A DNA stretch of 64,000 nt. Origin: Pseudomonas parasichuanensis (lineage in GTDB: Bacteria > Pseudomonadota > Gammaproteobacteria > Pseudomonadales > Pseudomonadaceae). The stretch spans positions 1 to 64,000 of the forward strand of contig NZ_BQHO01000011.1 in NCBI RefSeq assembly GCF_021601385.1. Reading direction: 5' to 3'. Both the position numbers and the translations under genes were made by a program. A model generated the notes under the pieces. The model was not told where the DNA came from. It saw only the letters and a list, made by a program, of their open reading frames with translations, and made no database searches. Positions 47,704-56,841 of the stretch are shown here, one piece after another; positions within the stretch are counted from its first letter, which is position 1, and the number at the start of each line of letters is the position of its first letter.

Positions 47704-49782
47704 ATGACCGAGCTGTCGAATGTGCCGGTCACCACGCTCAAGGGCGTTGGTGATGCCATGGCGGAGAAACTCGCCAAGGTTGGCCTGGAGAACCTGCAGG
47801 ACCTGCTGTTCCACCTGCCCCTGCGCTACCAGGACCGCACCCGCGTGGTGCCCATCGGCCAGCTGCGCCCAGGGCAGGACGCGGTGATCGAAGGCGTGGT
47901 CAGCGGCGCCGACGTGACCATGGGCAAGCGCCGCAGCCTGGTCGTGCGCCTGGGCGACGGCACCGGTGTGCTGAGCCTGCGCTTCTATCACTTCAGCAAT
48001 GCGCAGAAAGAAGGCCTCAAGCGCGGTACCCACGTACGTTGCTATGGCGAGGCCCGCCCCGGCGCCTCGGGGCTGGAGATCTACCACCCCGAGTACCGTG
48101 CGCTGAACGGCGACGAGCCCGCAGCGCCGGTGGAACAGACCCTCACGCCGATCTACCCGACCACCGAAGGCCTCACCCAGCAGCGCCTGCGCCTGCTGTG
48201 CCAGCAGAGCCTCGGTCAGCTCGGGCCGCGCAGCCTGCCGGACTGGCTGCCCGACGAACTGGCCCGCGACTACCAGTTGGCTCCCCTGAGCGACGCCATC
48301 CGCTACCTGCACAACCCACCGGCCGACGCCGATGTGGATGAGCTCGCCGAAGGCCAGCATTGGGCACAGCACCGCCTGGCCTTCGAAGAGCTGCTGACCC
48401 ACCAGCTGTCCCAGCAGCGCCTGCGCGAAAGCCTGCGCAGCCTGCGCGCACCAGTGCTGCCCAAGGCCACGCGCCTGCCTGCGCAGTACCTGGCCAACCT
48501 GGGCTTCAGCCCTACCGGTGCCCAGCAGCGGGTCGGCAACGAAATCGCCTACGACCTCAGCCAGCCCGAACCGATGATGCGCCTGGTACAAGGCGACGTT
48601 GGTGCCGGCAAGACCGTGGTTGCCGCGCTGGCCGCGCTGCAGGCGCTGGAGGCCGGTTATCAAGTCGCGCTGATGGCGCCGACCGAGATCCTCGCCGAAC
48701 AGCATTTCATCACCTTCAAGCGCTGGCTCGAGCCGCTGGGCATCGAAGTCGCCTGGCTGGCCGGCAAGCTCAAGGGCAAGGCCCGCGCCAGTGCCCTGGA
48801 GCAGATCGCCAGCGGTGCGCCGATGGTGGTCGGTACCCATGCGTTGTTCCAGGAGGAGGTGCGCTTCAAGCACCTGGCCCTGGCGATCATCGACGAACAG
48901 CACCGCTTCGGCGTGCAGCAACGCCTGGCCCTGCGCAAGAAGGGCGTCAACGGCGAGCTGTGCCCTCATCAGCTGATCATGACCGCCACGCCGATCCCCC
49001 GCACCCTGGCCATGAGTGCCTACGCCGACCTGGATACCTCGATCCTCGACGAACTGCCGCCCGGGCGAACCCCGGTCAATACCGTGCTGGTGGCTGACAG
49101 CCGCCGCTTCGAGGTGGTCGAGCGGGTTCGCGCCGCCTGCGCCGAAGGGCGCCAGGCCTACTGGGTATGCACGCTGATCGAAGAGTCCGAAGAATTGACC
49201 TGCCAGGCGGCCGAAAGCACTTTCGAAGACCTCGGCAGCGCCTTGGGCGAATTGCGCGTGGGCCTGATCCACGGGCGCATGAAACCGGCGGAAAAGGCTG
49301 CAGTCATGGCCGAATTCAAGGCGGGCAACCTGCAGTTGCTGGTGGCCACCACGGTCATCGAAGTCGGCGTGGACGTACCCAACGCCAGCCTGATGATCAT
49401 CGAGAACCCCGAGCGCCTGGGCCTGGCCCAGCTGCACCAGTTGCGCGGCAGGGTTGGCCGGGGCAGTGCCGTGAGCCACTGCGTGCTGCTGTACCACCCA
49501 CCACTGTCGCAGATCGGCCGCGAGCGCCTGGGCATCATGCGCGAGACCAACGACGGCTTCATCATCGCCGAAAAGGACCTGGAGCTGCGTGGCCCCGGCG
49601 AGATGCTAGGGACCCGCCAGACCGGCCTGCTACAGTTCAAGGTCGCCGACCTGATGCGCGACGCCGACCTGCTGCCGGCCGTGCGCGATGCCGCCCAGGC
49701 CCTGCTGGTTCGCTGGCCCCACCACGTCAGCCCGCTGCTCGACCGCTGGCTGCGCCATGGCCAGCAATATGGCCAGGTGTGA
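47704..49782 (+). CDS. recG: ATP-dependent DNA helicase RecG
   Basis: This 692-residue branched-DNA helicase has an N-terminal wedge/OB domain (about 55-150), the P-loop GDVGAGKTVVA near 300, DEQHRFG near 400, TATPIPRT, and C-terminal QLHQLRGRVGRG. It reverses stalled forks and resolves recombination intermediates. It starts four bases after oxyR, with no separate promoter evident. Confidence 0.97.
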   Translation: MTELSNVPVTTLKGVGDAMAEKLAKVGLENLQDLLFHLPLRYQDRTRVVPIGQLRPGQDAVIEGVVSGADVTMGKRRSLVVRLGDGTGVLSLRFYHFSNAQKEGLKRGTHVRCYGEARPGASGLEIYHPEYRALNGDEPAAPVEQTLTPIYPTTEGLTQQRLRLLCQQSLGQLGPRSLPDWLPDELARDYQLAPLSDAIRYLHNPPADADVDELAEGQHWAQHRLAFEELLTHQLSQQRLRESLRSLRAPVLPKATRLPAQYLANLGFSPTGAQQRVGNEIAYDLSQPEPMMRLVQGDVGAGKTVVAALAALQALEAGYQVALMAPTEILAEQHFITFKRWLEPLGIEVAWLAGKLKGKARASALEQIASGAPMVVGTHALFQEEVRFKHLALAIIDEQHRFGVQQRLALRKKGVNGELCPHQLIMTATPIPRTLAMSAYADLDTSILDELPPGRTPVNTVLVADSRRFEVVERVRAACAEGRQAYWVCTLIEESEELTCQAAESTFEDLGSALGELRVGLIHGRMKPAEKAAVMAEFKAGNLQLLVATTVIEVGVDVPNASLMIIENPERLGLAQLHQLRGRVGRGSAVSHCVLLYHPPLSQIGRERLGIMRETNDGFIIAEKDLELRGPGEMLGTRQTGLLQFKVADLMRDADLLPAVRDAAQALLVRWPHHVSPLLDRWLRHGQQYGQV

Positions 49783-49860
49783 CGGTCGTCCCATTATGGA
49801 TCCAGCTTGTCGGCCAGGCTGGTTATACTTCGCGTTCAAAGGAATTAGTGGATACAGACC

Positions 49861-51264
49861 ATGACTGAAGTTGCTCTAGATATCGCAACCCCGCACGCAC
49901 CGTCTGTCATCCGGCTGTTGCTCGAAAAGCTCGGCGTGGCCTATGCCGAGGTGCCAGAGCACTCCGACCTGCCCGCCGCATCACGGGTGCAAGCGGTTCT
50001 GCTCGATGACGAACTCGGCGCCCTGCTGGTGCTGTACCCACAGAGCAAGCTGTTGGACCTCAACCGCCTCGAAGAACTGACCGGCCGCAAACTCAAGGCC
50101 GTGCCGTTGCCGCGCCTCAAGCAGATGCTCGACAAGCACCACCTCAAGGCCCTGCCGGCCATTCCGGCACTGACCAGTTCGCCTTGCCTGTATGAAGGCA
50201 AGTTGCTCGAGCAGGACCAGTTGCTGATCCAGTCGGGCGAGACCGGCATCTTGCTGTCGATCAAGCGCGACGACTTCAAGCGCATGCTGCACAAGTCCAG
50301 TGCCGGCAGCTTTGGCCAGCCGGTCCGCGAAATTCGCCCCAACCTCGACCGCCCGGATGACGACTCCAAGGAAATCACCCAGGCCGTCCAGGCCTTCACC
50401 GCACGACGGATCCAGAAGCGCCTGGAAGAAACCATCGAGATCCCGCCACTGGCCGATACCGCGCAAAAAATCATCAAGCTGCGGGTCGACCCCAATGCCA
50501 GCACCGACGACGTCACCGGCGTGGTGGAAACCGACCCCGCCCTGGCCGCCCAGGTGGTCAGCTGGGCCGCATCGCCCTACTACGCCTCACCGGGCAAGAT
50601 CCGCTCGGTGGAAGACGCAATCGTGCGGGTGCTGGGCTTCGACCTGGTGATCAACCTGGCCCTCGGCCTGGCCCTGGGCAAGACCCTGAGCCTGCCCAAG
50701 GACCATCCGCAACAGGCCACGCCCTACTGGCAACAGTCGATCTACACGGCCGCGGTCATCGAAGGCCTGACCCGTGCCATGCCCCGCGCCGAGCGCCCGG
50801 AAGCCGGCCTGACCTACCTTGCCGGCCTGCTGCACAATTTCGGGTATCTGCTGCTTGCCCACGTGTTCCCGCCGCACTTCTCGCTGATCTGCCGCCACCT
50901 GGAGGTCAACCCGCACCTGTGCCACAGCTATGTGGAACAGCACCTGCTGGGGATCAGCCGCGAGCAGATCGGCGCCTGGCTGATGAAGCTGTGGGACATG
51001 CCGGAAGAGCTGTCCACCGCCCTGCGCTTCCAGCACGATCCGTCGTATGACGGCGAGCACTCGGCCTTCCCCAACCTGGTCTGCCTGTCGGTGCGCCTGC
51101 TGCGTTCGCGGGGTATCGGTTCGGGCCCGCAAGACGAAATCCCGGATGCCCTGCTCGATCGCCTGGGGCTGACCCGGGACAAGGCCGAGGAAGTGGTGAA
51201 CAAGGTGCTGGAGGCAGAAGCCTTGCTGCGTGAGCTGGCTTCCCAGTTCCACGCGCCGCATTGA
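49861..51264 (+). CDS. YbaK-like/HDOD fusion protein
   Basis: This 467-residue protein joins an N-terminal YbaK/prolyl-tRNA-deacylase-like domain (about 10-150; VIRLLLEKLGVAYAEVPEHSD, ELTGRKLKAVPLP) to a C-terminal HDOD domain (about 190-400; IEIPPLADTAQKIIKLRVDPN, then AGLLHNFGYLLLAHVFP). HDOD domains are signalling modules related to HD phosphodiesterases; the HD-like residues here are HN, so catalysis is unlikely. The ATG at 49861 begins 78 bases after recG. Function is unknown. Confidence 0.85.
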   Translation: MTEVALDIATPHAPSVIRLLLEKLGVAYAEVPEHSDLPAASRVQAVLLDDELGALLVLYPQSKLLDLNRLEELTGRKLKAVPLPRLKQMLDKHHLKALPAIPALTSSPCLYEGKLLEQDQLLIQSGETGILLSIKRDDFKRMLHKSSAGSFGQPVREIRPNLDRPDDDSKEITQAVQAFTARRIQKRLEETIEIPPLADTAQKIIKLRVDPNASTDDVTGVVETDPALAAQVVSWAASPYYASPGKIRSVEDAIVRVLGFDLVINLALGLALGKTLSLPKDHPQQATPYWQQSIYTAAVIEGLTRAMPRAERPEAGLTYLAGLLHNFGYLLLAHVFPPHFSLICRHLEVNPHLCHSYVEQHLLGISREQIGAWLMKLWDMPEELSTALRFQHDPSYDGEHSAFPNLVCLSVRLLRSRGIGSGPQDEIPDALLDRLGLTRDKAEEVVNKVLEAEALLRELASQFHAPH

Positions 51265-51280
51265 TTTAGCCGGTCTCTAT

Positions 51281-51356
51281 CCTGTGGGAGCGGGTTTACC
51301 CGCGAATGCGCTGGTAAATCCACAACCGTATTCGCGGGTAAACCCGCTCCCACAGG
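51281..51356. repeat. REP pair, GCGGGTAAACCCGC type, tails outward
   Basis: Units at 51281-51308 and 51331-51356 are inverted with the TCCCACA tails on the outside, the opposite arrangement to most pairs in this window. Lies between convergent genes. Confidence 0.85.
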
Positions 51357-51377
51357 TGCATTGTTCCGTGTTGTATA

Positions 51378-51752
51378 TCAGCCCTTCTTCTTTGGCTTCA
51401 GGTACTTCATCAAGCCCTGGAACCAGATCACCAGCGCCGGGTTGCCCTTGATCTGGATGCTCTTGTCCTGAATGCCCTGCATGAACGCCAGCTGCTTGTT
51501 GCCCGCCTGCAGGGTGGCGAAGCCGTAGCCGGCATCCTTGAACGCAATGGCGAACGCCGGTTGCGGGTGCAGGCCGCCCTTGCTGCTGATGCGCTGATCC
51601 TTGACCACGAAATGGCGGGCGACCTTGCCGTCCAGCGTCTGCATCTGGAACACCAGGTCCTTGTCCTGCAGTTGCTGCTGGAACGCCGGGTTGTTGCGGC
51701 TGGCCTTGGCCATCAGCAGCCCCATGGCCCAGAGAAGAAAGCGAAACTTCAT
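51378..51752 (-). CDS. SCP2-like small protein with N-terminal hydrophobic segment
   Basis: This 124-residue protein starts with a hydrophobic segment (MKFRFLLWAMGLLMA) and continues with a domain resembling SCP2 sterol-carrier folds (LVFQMQTLDGKVARHFVV, FAIAFKDAGYGFATLQ, then KSIQIKGNPALVIWFQ). This suggests a lipid-binding protein held at the membrane; the ligand is unknown. ATG 51752 has GAGG nine bases upstream; the longer frame is not conserved. Confidence 0.65.
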   Translation of the reverse strand: MKFRFLLWAMGLLMAKASRNNPAFQQQLQDKDLVFQMQTLDGKVARHFVVKDQRISSKGGLHPQPAFAIAFKDAGYGFATLQAGNKQLAFMQGIQDKSIQIKGNPALVIWFQGLMKYLKPKKKG

Positions 51753-51847
51753 CAACGCGCCTCGATTGAAAAATGACTGAGTCGCGCAGTTTATCCGCTT
51801 CCTAGGCTGTTTATGCAAGTTCGCTGCATTTTCACCGCAGAAACACA

Positions 51848-51870
51848 ACGGGCGCCTCAAGGGCGCCCGT
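51848..51870 (-). terminator. Terminator of the HU gene
   Basis: ACGGGCGCC (51848-51856) pairs with GGCGCCCGT (51862-51870). The minus strand continues TGTGTTT. It lies just past the stop of the HU gene. Confidence 0.65.
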
Positions 51871-51894
51871 TCGAATGACCGTTGTCGTTGCCGA

Positions 51895-52191
51895 TCACTT
51901 CTTCTTGGCAGGCTTGGCCGGTACGTTGACGCTGTCGCGCAGGTTCTTGCCTGGCTTGAAGGCGACGGTGTTGCTGGCCTTGATCTTGACCGGCTCGCCG
52001 GTTTGCGGGTTCTTGCCGGTGCGGGCGCCACGGTGACGTTTCTCGAAGGTGCCGAAACCGACCAGGGTGACGGTGTCCTTGTCGAGTGCGCCGGTGATGC
52101 TGTCGAGAATCGCGTTCAAGACCTGGTTGGCCTTTTCCTTGGTCAGATCGGCCTTATCGGCGATGACGGCGGCGAGTTCTGGTTTACGCAT
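51895..52191 (-). CDS. hupA: DNA-binding protein HU
   Basis: This 98-residue nucleoid protein has the HU core: MRKPELAAVIADKADLTKEK and VGFGTFEKRHRGARTGKNPQ, with the DNA-binding arm. The tail ends PAKPAKKK, a Lys/Pro extension. ATG 52191 has AGAGG upstream. Pseudomonads have several HU genes; the name hupA follows P. aeruginosa and may be hupP in P. putida usage. Confidence 0.93.
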   Translation of the reverse strand: MRKPELAAVIADKADLTKEKANQVLNAILDSITGALDKDTVTLVGFGTFEKRHRGARTGKNPQTGEPVKIKASNTVAFKPGKNLRDSVNVPAKPAKKK

Positions 52192-52379
52192 AGTGAAGCC
52201 TCTTTGACGGAATTTCTTGTTGTTATGCCGTGCTGCCAAGGGCGGCAGCGTTCAAGGCACCGCAGGCTCTAGGCTGCGGTAGACGCCAGTGAGAATGGCA
52301 CGCCGTCCGGGGCCGCGCCAGTACCTGGGCGGCCATTGTCGCGGCAAGAACAGGAGAAATCCGACAGAACGCCCGCCAT

Positions 52380-53528
52380 TTACGCCATCAGCGGCGGTAA
52401 CTGGCGATTCAGCGCCAGTTTTTCCATGACGGCCGCGCCCGTGAGGGCGTAGCCCAGCAACTGGCCGTCAGCCCCGTGGCACAGCACTTTGAGGTCGGCG
52501 CCGCTGCCTTCCACCTGCCAGGTGCCTTCCAGGCCGGCGGGTGGGGGCGACACCACCAGCGGGCAGGCCGGGGTTTTCACGGTGACGGGCATCGGCCCGT
52601 AGACGACCGCCGTGGGGTTGCCGGCCAAGGTCTGGGCCAAGGCACGGGCGCAGGTCATCAGGGGCATCACGTAGAGCAGGTTGATGCCATCGACTTCGGC
52701 GCAATCGCCCAAGGCAAAGATATTGGCGTGGGAGGTTCGCAGTTGGCGATCGACTACCACCCCACGGTTCACCTGCAAACCGGCGGCGGCCGCCAGGTCG
52801 GTGCGTGGGCGCAGGCCGATGGCCGAGACCACCAGGTCGCAGGGGATCACGTTGCCGTCGGACAGGTGCGCTTCGAGCGCCTCACCGGCCCGCTGCAGAC
52901 GGGTCAGCACCGGCCCGAGGTGGAAGCGCACGCCCAGGCCCTCGAGGCCCGCCTGCACGGCGGCGGCAGCGGCGGGGTGCAACAGAGTAGGCATCACCTG
53001 CTCGCACGGCGCCACCACGTCGCACTGGTAGCCGCCCGAGGTCATGTCGTTGGCGAACTCGCAGCCGATCAGGCCAGCGCCGAGGATCAGCACCCGCTGC
53101 TTGCCGGCGGCAGCGGCACGGAAGCGCGCGTAGTCCTCGAGGTCGTTGATCGGGAACACCTGGTCGCCCGCATCGCCTTCCACCGGCACCTGCACGGTCT
53201 GCGCGCCCCAGGCCAGGATCAGGTCGCGGTACTCGACCGCTTCCTCACCGATCCACAGGCGTTTGTGCCCTGGGTCGATACCACTGATGCGGGTATGGGT
53301 GCGAACCTCGGCCTTGAGCTGTTCGGCCATGGCACCAGGCTCGGCCATGCACAGGCCGTCGGCATCCTTGCCCTTGGCAAACCCGGTGGAGAGCATCGGC
53401 TTGGAATAGGAGCGGCCGTCGTCGGCGGTAATCAGCAGCAGCGGCGTTTCACTGTCGAGCTTGCGAAACTCGCGGGCCAGGTTGTAGCCGGCAAGGCCGG
53501 TGCCGATGATCACCACGGGAGACGTCAT
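52380..53528 (-). CDS. rubB: Rubredoxin-NAD+ reductase
   Basis: This 382-residue flavoprotein has an FAD fold at the N-terminus ([19 protein letters not shown]), an NAD fold near 145-175 ([16 protein letters not shown]) and the C-terminal [11 protein letters not shown]. It passes electrons from NAD(P)H to rubredoxin. AGGAAG lies seven bases before ATG 53528. The rubredoxin gene is 32 bases upstream on the same strand. Confidence 0.93.
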   Translation of the reverse strand: MTSPVVIIGTGLAGYNLAREFRKLDSETPLLLITADDGRSYSKPMLSTGFAKGKDADGLCMAEPGAMAEQLKAEVRTHTRISGIDPGHKRLWIGEEAVEYRDLILAWGAQTVQVPVEGDAGDQVFPINDLEDYARFRAAAAGKQRVLILGAGLIGCEFANDMTSGGYQCDVVAPCEQVMPTLLHPAAAAAVQAGLEGLGVRFHLGPVLTRLQRAGEALEAHLSDGNVIPCDLVVSAIGLRPRTDLAAAAGLQVNRGVVVDRQLRTSHANIFALGDCAEVDGINLLYVMPLMTCARALAQTLAGNPTAVVYGPMPVTVKTPACPLVVSPPPAGLEGTWQVEGSGADLKVLCHGADGQLLGYALTGAAVMEKLALNRQLPPLMA

Positions 53529-53560
53529 GCAGGTGCTTCCTCTTTTCAGTAGGGTCGAGA

Positions 53561-53728
53561 TCAGCCGATGGCGATCATTTCGAAGTCGCTCTTGCCCACG
53601 CCGCAGTCGGGGCACAGCCAGTCTTCCGGCACGTCTTCCCAACGGGTGCCCGGAGCGATGCCGTCATCCGGCCAGCCTTCGGCTTCGTCGTAGATCAGGC
53701 CACAGACAATACATTGCCACTTCTTCAT
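53561..53728 (-). CDS. rubA: Rubredoxin
   Basis: This 55-residue iron protein has the two CxxCG-type knuckles CIVCG (6-10) and CPDCG (39-43), and the core [18 protein letters not shown]. It carries single electrons, here paired with the reductase just downstream. P. aeruginosa has two tandem rubredoxins at this site as I remember; only one is present here. Confidence 0.97.
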   Translation of the reverse strand: MKKWQCIVCGLIYDEAEGWPDDGIAPGTRWEDVPEDWLCPDCGVGKSDFEMIAIG

Positions 53729-53897
53729 GGGTTGTTCTTCCTCGGACAGGCTCAGGCGTTGTGTTGCAGCTGATGGCCCTGCAAAGAGCCACCGCGCAAT
53801 TCGTGGGGGCTTTTTACTGGCCCTGCCAGCAGTATGCAAGCAGTCCGGGCAATCATGCTAAGCTCGCCGCCTCTCTGGCTGTCACAAGCATACCGAC

Positions 53898-54455
53898 GTG
53901 TCGTACGAAACCCCGCAAGCAGCCGCTGTCGCGTGGCTGCCGTATCCACAGCAGGCAAGCACGCTCGACCAGTCGACCCTCGACTGGCTGTTCGACGAAG
54001 GCTCCCTGACCCGCCGCCTGACCCACCTGTCCCACGACCACTTCAGCGTCACGCCCTTGTTCGAAGGCTGGCAGCCGCTGCGCGATGACGAATGCGCCGC
54101 GCTCGGCCTTGCGCCTGGAGAACAGGGCTGGGTACGTGAAGTCTACCTGCGTGGCCATGGCCAGCCCTGGGTGTTCGCCCGCAGCGTGGCCGGGCGCAGT
54201 GTGCTGGAGCGCGGCGGCCTGGACCTGGAAACCCTGGGCACCCGCTCGCTGGGTGAGTTGCTGTTCTGCGACCAGGCGTTCATCCGCCACCCCATTGAAG
54301 TGTGCAGTTATCCACAGGGCTGGTTGCCTGCCGAGGCCGCCCATGCCGGGCTGTGGGGGCGGCGTTCGCGCTTCGAGCGTGCCGGCCTCGACCTGCTGGT
54401 GGCAGAGATCTTCCTGCCGGCGCTGTGGCAAGCGGCCAAGGAGGCAAACCGCTGA
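53898..54455 (+). CDS. ubiC: Chorismate pyruvate-lyase
   Basis: This 185-residue enzyme makes 4-hydroxybenzoate from chorismate, the first step of ubiquinone synthesis. By alignment of the pattern, R80 (VREVYL) and E170 (VAEIFLP) are the active-site pair. The start is GTG 53898; no strong ribosome site is visible. The stop TGA shares a base with the ubiA ATG, so the two are coupled. Confidence 0.94.
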   Translation: MSYETPQAAAVAWLPYPQQASTLDQSTLDWLFDEGSLTRRLTHLSHDHFSVTPLFEGWQPLRDDECAALGLAPGEQGWVREVYLRGHGQPWVFARSVAGRSVLERGGLDLETLGTRSLGELLFCDQAFIRHPIEVCSYPQGWLPAEAAHAGLWGRRSRFERAGLDLLVAEIFLPALWQAAKEANR

Positions 54456-55345
54456 TGTACCTGCAACTGCTCAAATCGCTCAACCGCCTGCACCCACGGG
54501 CCTGGGACTTCGTACAGCTGAGCCGCATGGACCGCCCGATCGGCATCTACCTGCTGCTGTGGCCGACGCTGATGGCCGTGTGGATCGCCGGCAATGGCGC
54601 ACCCAGCGTGGCCAACGTGCTGATTTTCGGCCTGGGGGTGGTGCTGATGCGTGCTGCCGGCTGCTGTATCAACGACTTCGCCGACCGCAAGGTGGACGGC
54701 CACGTCAAACGCACCGCCGACCGGCCGCTGGCCAGTGGCAGGGTCAAGCCGCGCGAAGCCTTGGTGCTGTTCGCCGTGCTGGTGGGGGTGAGTTTCCTGC
54801 TGGTGCTGTGCACCAACGCGAAAACCGTCTGGCTGTCGTTCGGCGCCGTGGCCCTGGCGTTCTGCTACCCGTTCATGAAGCGCTACACCTATTACCCGCA
54901 GGTGGTGCTGGGTGCCGCGTACTCCTGGGGTATCCCCATGGCCTTCACTGCCGCCGGTGGCGAGCTGCCGGCGGCCGCCTGGCTGCTGTACATCGCCAAC
55001 CTGCTGTGGACGGTGGGCTATGACACCTACTACGCCATGGTCGACCGTGACGACGACCTGAAGATCGGGGTGAAATCCACCGCCATCCTGTTCGGCGAAG
55101 CCGACCGGGTGATCATCCTCAGCCTGCAGCTGCTGTCGCTGGGCTGCCTGCTGCTGGCCGGCAGCCGTTTCGAGCTGGGGGGCTGGTTCCACCTGGGGTT
55201 GCTGGCGGCGGCGGTGTGCTTTGCCTGGGAGTTCTGGTCGACGCGCAAGCTGGACCGGGACGCCTGCTTCAAGGCGTTCCTGCACAACCACTGGGCGGGG
55301 ATGCTGATGTTTATCGGGGTGGTGCTGGACTACGCGCTTCGGTGA
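54455..55345 (+). CDS. ubiA: 4-hydroxybenzoate polyprenyltransferase
   Basis: This 296-residue inner-membrane enzyme attaches the polyprenyl chain to 4-hydroxybenzoate. Both Asp-rich motifs are present: [15 protein letters not shown] and [17 protein letters not shown], within about eight to nine hydrophobic segments. AAGGAGG lies about ten bases before the ATG. It ends at a REP/terminator block. Confidence 0.97.
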   Translation: MYLQLLKSLNRLHPRAWDFVQLSRMDRPIGIYLLLWPTLMAVWIAGNGAPSVANVLIFGLGVVLMRAAGCCINDFADRKVDGHVKRTADRPLASGRVKPREALVLFAVLVGVSFLLVLCTNAKTVWLSFGAVALAFCYPFMKRYTYYPQVVLGAAYSWGIPMAFTAAGGELPAAAWLLYIANLLWTVGYDTYYAMVDRDDDLKIGVKSTAILFGEADRVIILSLQLLSLGCLLLAGSRFELGGWFHLGLLAAAVCFAWEFWSTRKLDRDACFKAFLHNHWAGMLMFIGVVLDYALR

Positions 55346-55352
55346 AGTTCTG

Positions 55353-55454
55353 GGGCTGCTTTTCAGCCCGTTCGCGGCACAAGGCCGCTCCTACAGGGGA
55401 CCGCGAACATCTGTAGGAGCGGCCTTGTGTCGCGAACGGGCCGCAAAGCGGCCC
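55353..55454. repeat. GCGGCACAAGGCCGC-type REP pair with flanking terminator hairpins
   Basis: GGGCTG/CAGCCC (55353-55369) follows ubiA. REP units at about 55371-55395 and 55411-55436 have TCCTACA tails facing inward. GGGCCGC/GCGGCCC (55438-55454) is placed as a terminator for the minus-strand gene. Confidence 0.8.
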
Positions 55455-55462
55455 CCGCAATT

Positions 55463-55831
55463 TCAAGGCTTGGCCACGTGCCACACGTCTTTCATGCCAT
55501 CGCCGGTCATGTCCCCGGCTTTCTTGTCCTTGACGAAGGTGTACAGCGGCTTGCCATCGTAGGCCCACTGCATCGAACCGTCGTCACGCTTGATCTGCGA
55601 CCACTTGCCTTCGGCTTTTTCGCCGGCCGTGACCTTCAACGGCGGCCAGTTGGTTGCGCAATCACCGTTGCACATCGACTTGCCGCCTGCATCCTTGTCG
55701 AAGGTGTACAGGGTCATGCCGTTGTGGTCGACCCACATGCCATCCTTCTCCATGGCGTGATGAGCCGACGCCACCCCCGGCACTGCCAGTGCAGCGCAAA
55801 GGGCCATCCAGCTCAGCGTATGTCGTGTCAT
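55463..55831 (-). CDS. Secreted COG4315-type repeat protein
   Basis: This 122-residue protein has a signal peptide (about 1-23, ending VPGVASA). Two related beta segments follow: MWVDHNGMTLYTFDKDAGGKS and MQWAYDGKPLYTFVKDKKAGD (each given only in part), with a CNGDCATNWPP motif. It belongs to the small periplasmic COG4315 family of unknown role. ATG 55831 is preferred, but an ATG four codons upstream (55843) is possible. Confidence 0.8.
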   Translation of the reverse strand: MTRHTLSWMALCAALAVPGVASAHHAMEKDGMWVDHNGMTLYTFDKDAGGKSMCNGDCATNWPPLKVTAGEKAEGKWSQIKRDDGSMQWAYDGKPLYTFVKDKKAGDMTGDGMKDVWHVAKP

Positions 55832-55935
55832 TGGAATCACCATCGTTTCGGGGGGTGGAAGGGTTCTGGTAGCCGCTGCAGCGGCCCTGTGAAGCCTAGC
55901 CCAGTCATGCAATGTCGCCAGAACTGCCCATGCCC

Positions 55936-55953
55936 TGTCACACAGCTGCAATA
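55936..55953 (+). promoter_or_regulatory. Pho box upstream of phoB
   Basis: CTGTCAC-ACAG-CTGCAAT matches the 7-4-7 Pho box CTGTCAT-N4-CTGTCAT at 11 of 14 fixed positions. A TCTAAT -10-like hexamer (55964-55969) begins ten bases after it, the proper spacing for PhoB activation. This predicts phosphate-starvation autoregulation of phoB. Confidence 0.65.
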
Positions 55954-56006
55954 ATTCCGTTATCTAATGCGGGCCAAGACACCGTTCCCGGGAGAGGTAA
56001 TTGAGC

Positions 56007-56696
56007 ATGGTTGGCAGAAACATTCTGATCGTCGACGACGAAGCGCCTATCCGCGAGATGATCGCCGTTGCATTGGAAATGGCTGGCTATGACTGCCTTG
56101 AAGCGGAGAACTCGCAACAGGCCCACGCCATCATCGTCGATCGCAAGCCGGACCTGATCCTGCTCGACTGGATGCTGCCGGGCACCTCGGGCATCGAGTT
56201 GGCGCGCCGCCTCAAGCGCGATGAGCTGACCGGCGATATCCCGATCATCATGCTCACCGCCAAGGGCGAAGAGGACAACAAGATCCAGGGCCTGGAAGTG
56301 GGCGCCGACGACTACATCACCAAGCCGTTCTCGCCCCGCGAGCTGGTGGCCCGCCTCAAAGCCGTGCTGCGCCGCACCGGCCCGAGCGACAGCGAAGCGC
56401 CCATCGAGGTGGGCGGCCTGCTGCTCGACCCGATCAGCCACCGCGTGACCATCGACGGCCGGCCGGCCGAGATGGGCCCCACCGAATACCGCCTGCTGCA
56501 GTTCTTCATGACCCACCAGGAGCGCGCCTACACCCGCGGCCAGCTGCTCGACCAGGTCTGGGGCGGCAACGTCTACGTCGAAGAGCGCACCGTCGACGTG
56601 CACATCCGTCGCCTGCGCAAGGCACTGGGTGAAGCCTACGAAAATCTGGTACAAACCGTCCGCGGCACTGGCTATCGGTTCTCGACCAAGAGCTAA
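56007..56696 (+). CDS. phoB: Phosphate regulon response regulator PhoB
   Basis: This 229-residue OmpR-type regulator has a receiver domain (D10, D11, phosphoacceptor D54, K106) and a C-terminal winged helix (about 130-229; [16 protein letters not shown]). It activates phosphate-starvation genes. I choose ATG 56007, as in P. aeruginosa PhoB, with GAGAGG upstream; a TTG at 56001 is an alternative two codons earlier. Confidence 0.97.
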   Translation: MVGRNILIVDDEAPIREMIAVALEMAGYDCLEAENSQQAHAIIVDRKPDLILLDWMLPGTSGIELARRLKRDELTGDIPIIMLTAKGEEDNKIQGLEVGADDYITKPFSPRELVARLKAVLRRTGPSDSEAPIEVGGLLLDPISHRVTIDGRPAEMGPTEYRLLQFFMTHQERAYTRGQLLDQVWGGNVYVEERTVDVHIRRLRKALGEAYENLVQTVRGTGYRFSTKS

Positions 56697-56702
56697 GAAC
56701 AG

Positions 56703-56822
56703 CAGCTGCGAGCTTTTAGCCTCACGCTGCAAGAAGAAGCAGGCAGCGGCAGGCAGGAAAATGGACTTAAGGCATTACCGATCCGCTTCTTCTTGCAGCT
56801 TGTAGCTTGCGACTTGCAGCTG
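56703..56822. repeat. AGCTGCAAG-type repeats and a 15-bp inverted repeat between phoB and phoR
   Basis: The 145-base spacer contains GCTGCAAGAAGAAGC (56726-56740) and its exact complement (56785-56799), plus further AGCTGC, AGCTTG and TTGCAGC units. Similar tracts flank phoU and pstB. The structure would form a hairpin with a 44-base loop in the phoBR message. Confidence 0.65.
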
Positions 56823-56841
56823 GATCCGAAGGATCCGTCAA

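Noticed and set aside
47545-49497. 650-codon frame antisense to recG
   Set aside because: Shadow of a conserved helicase gene.
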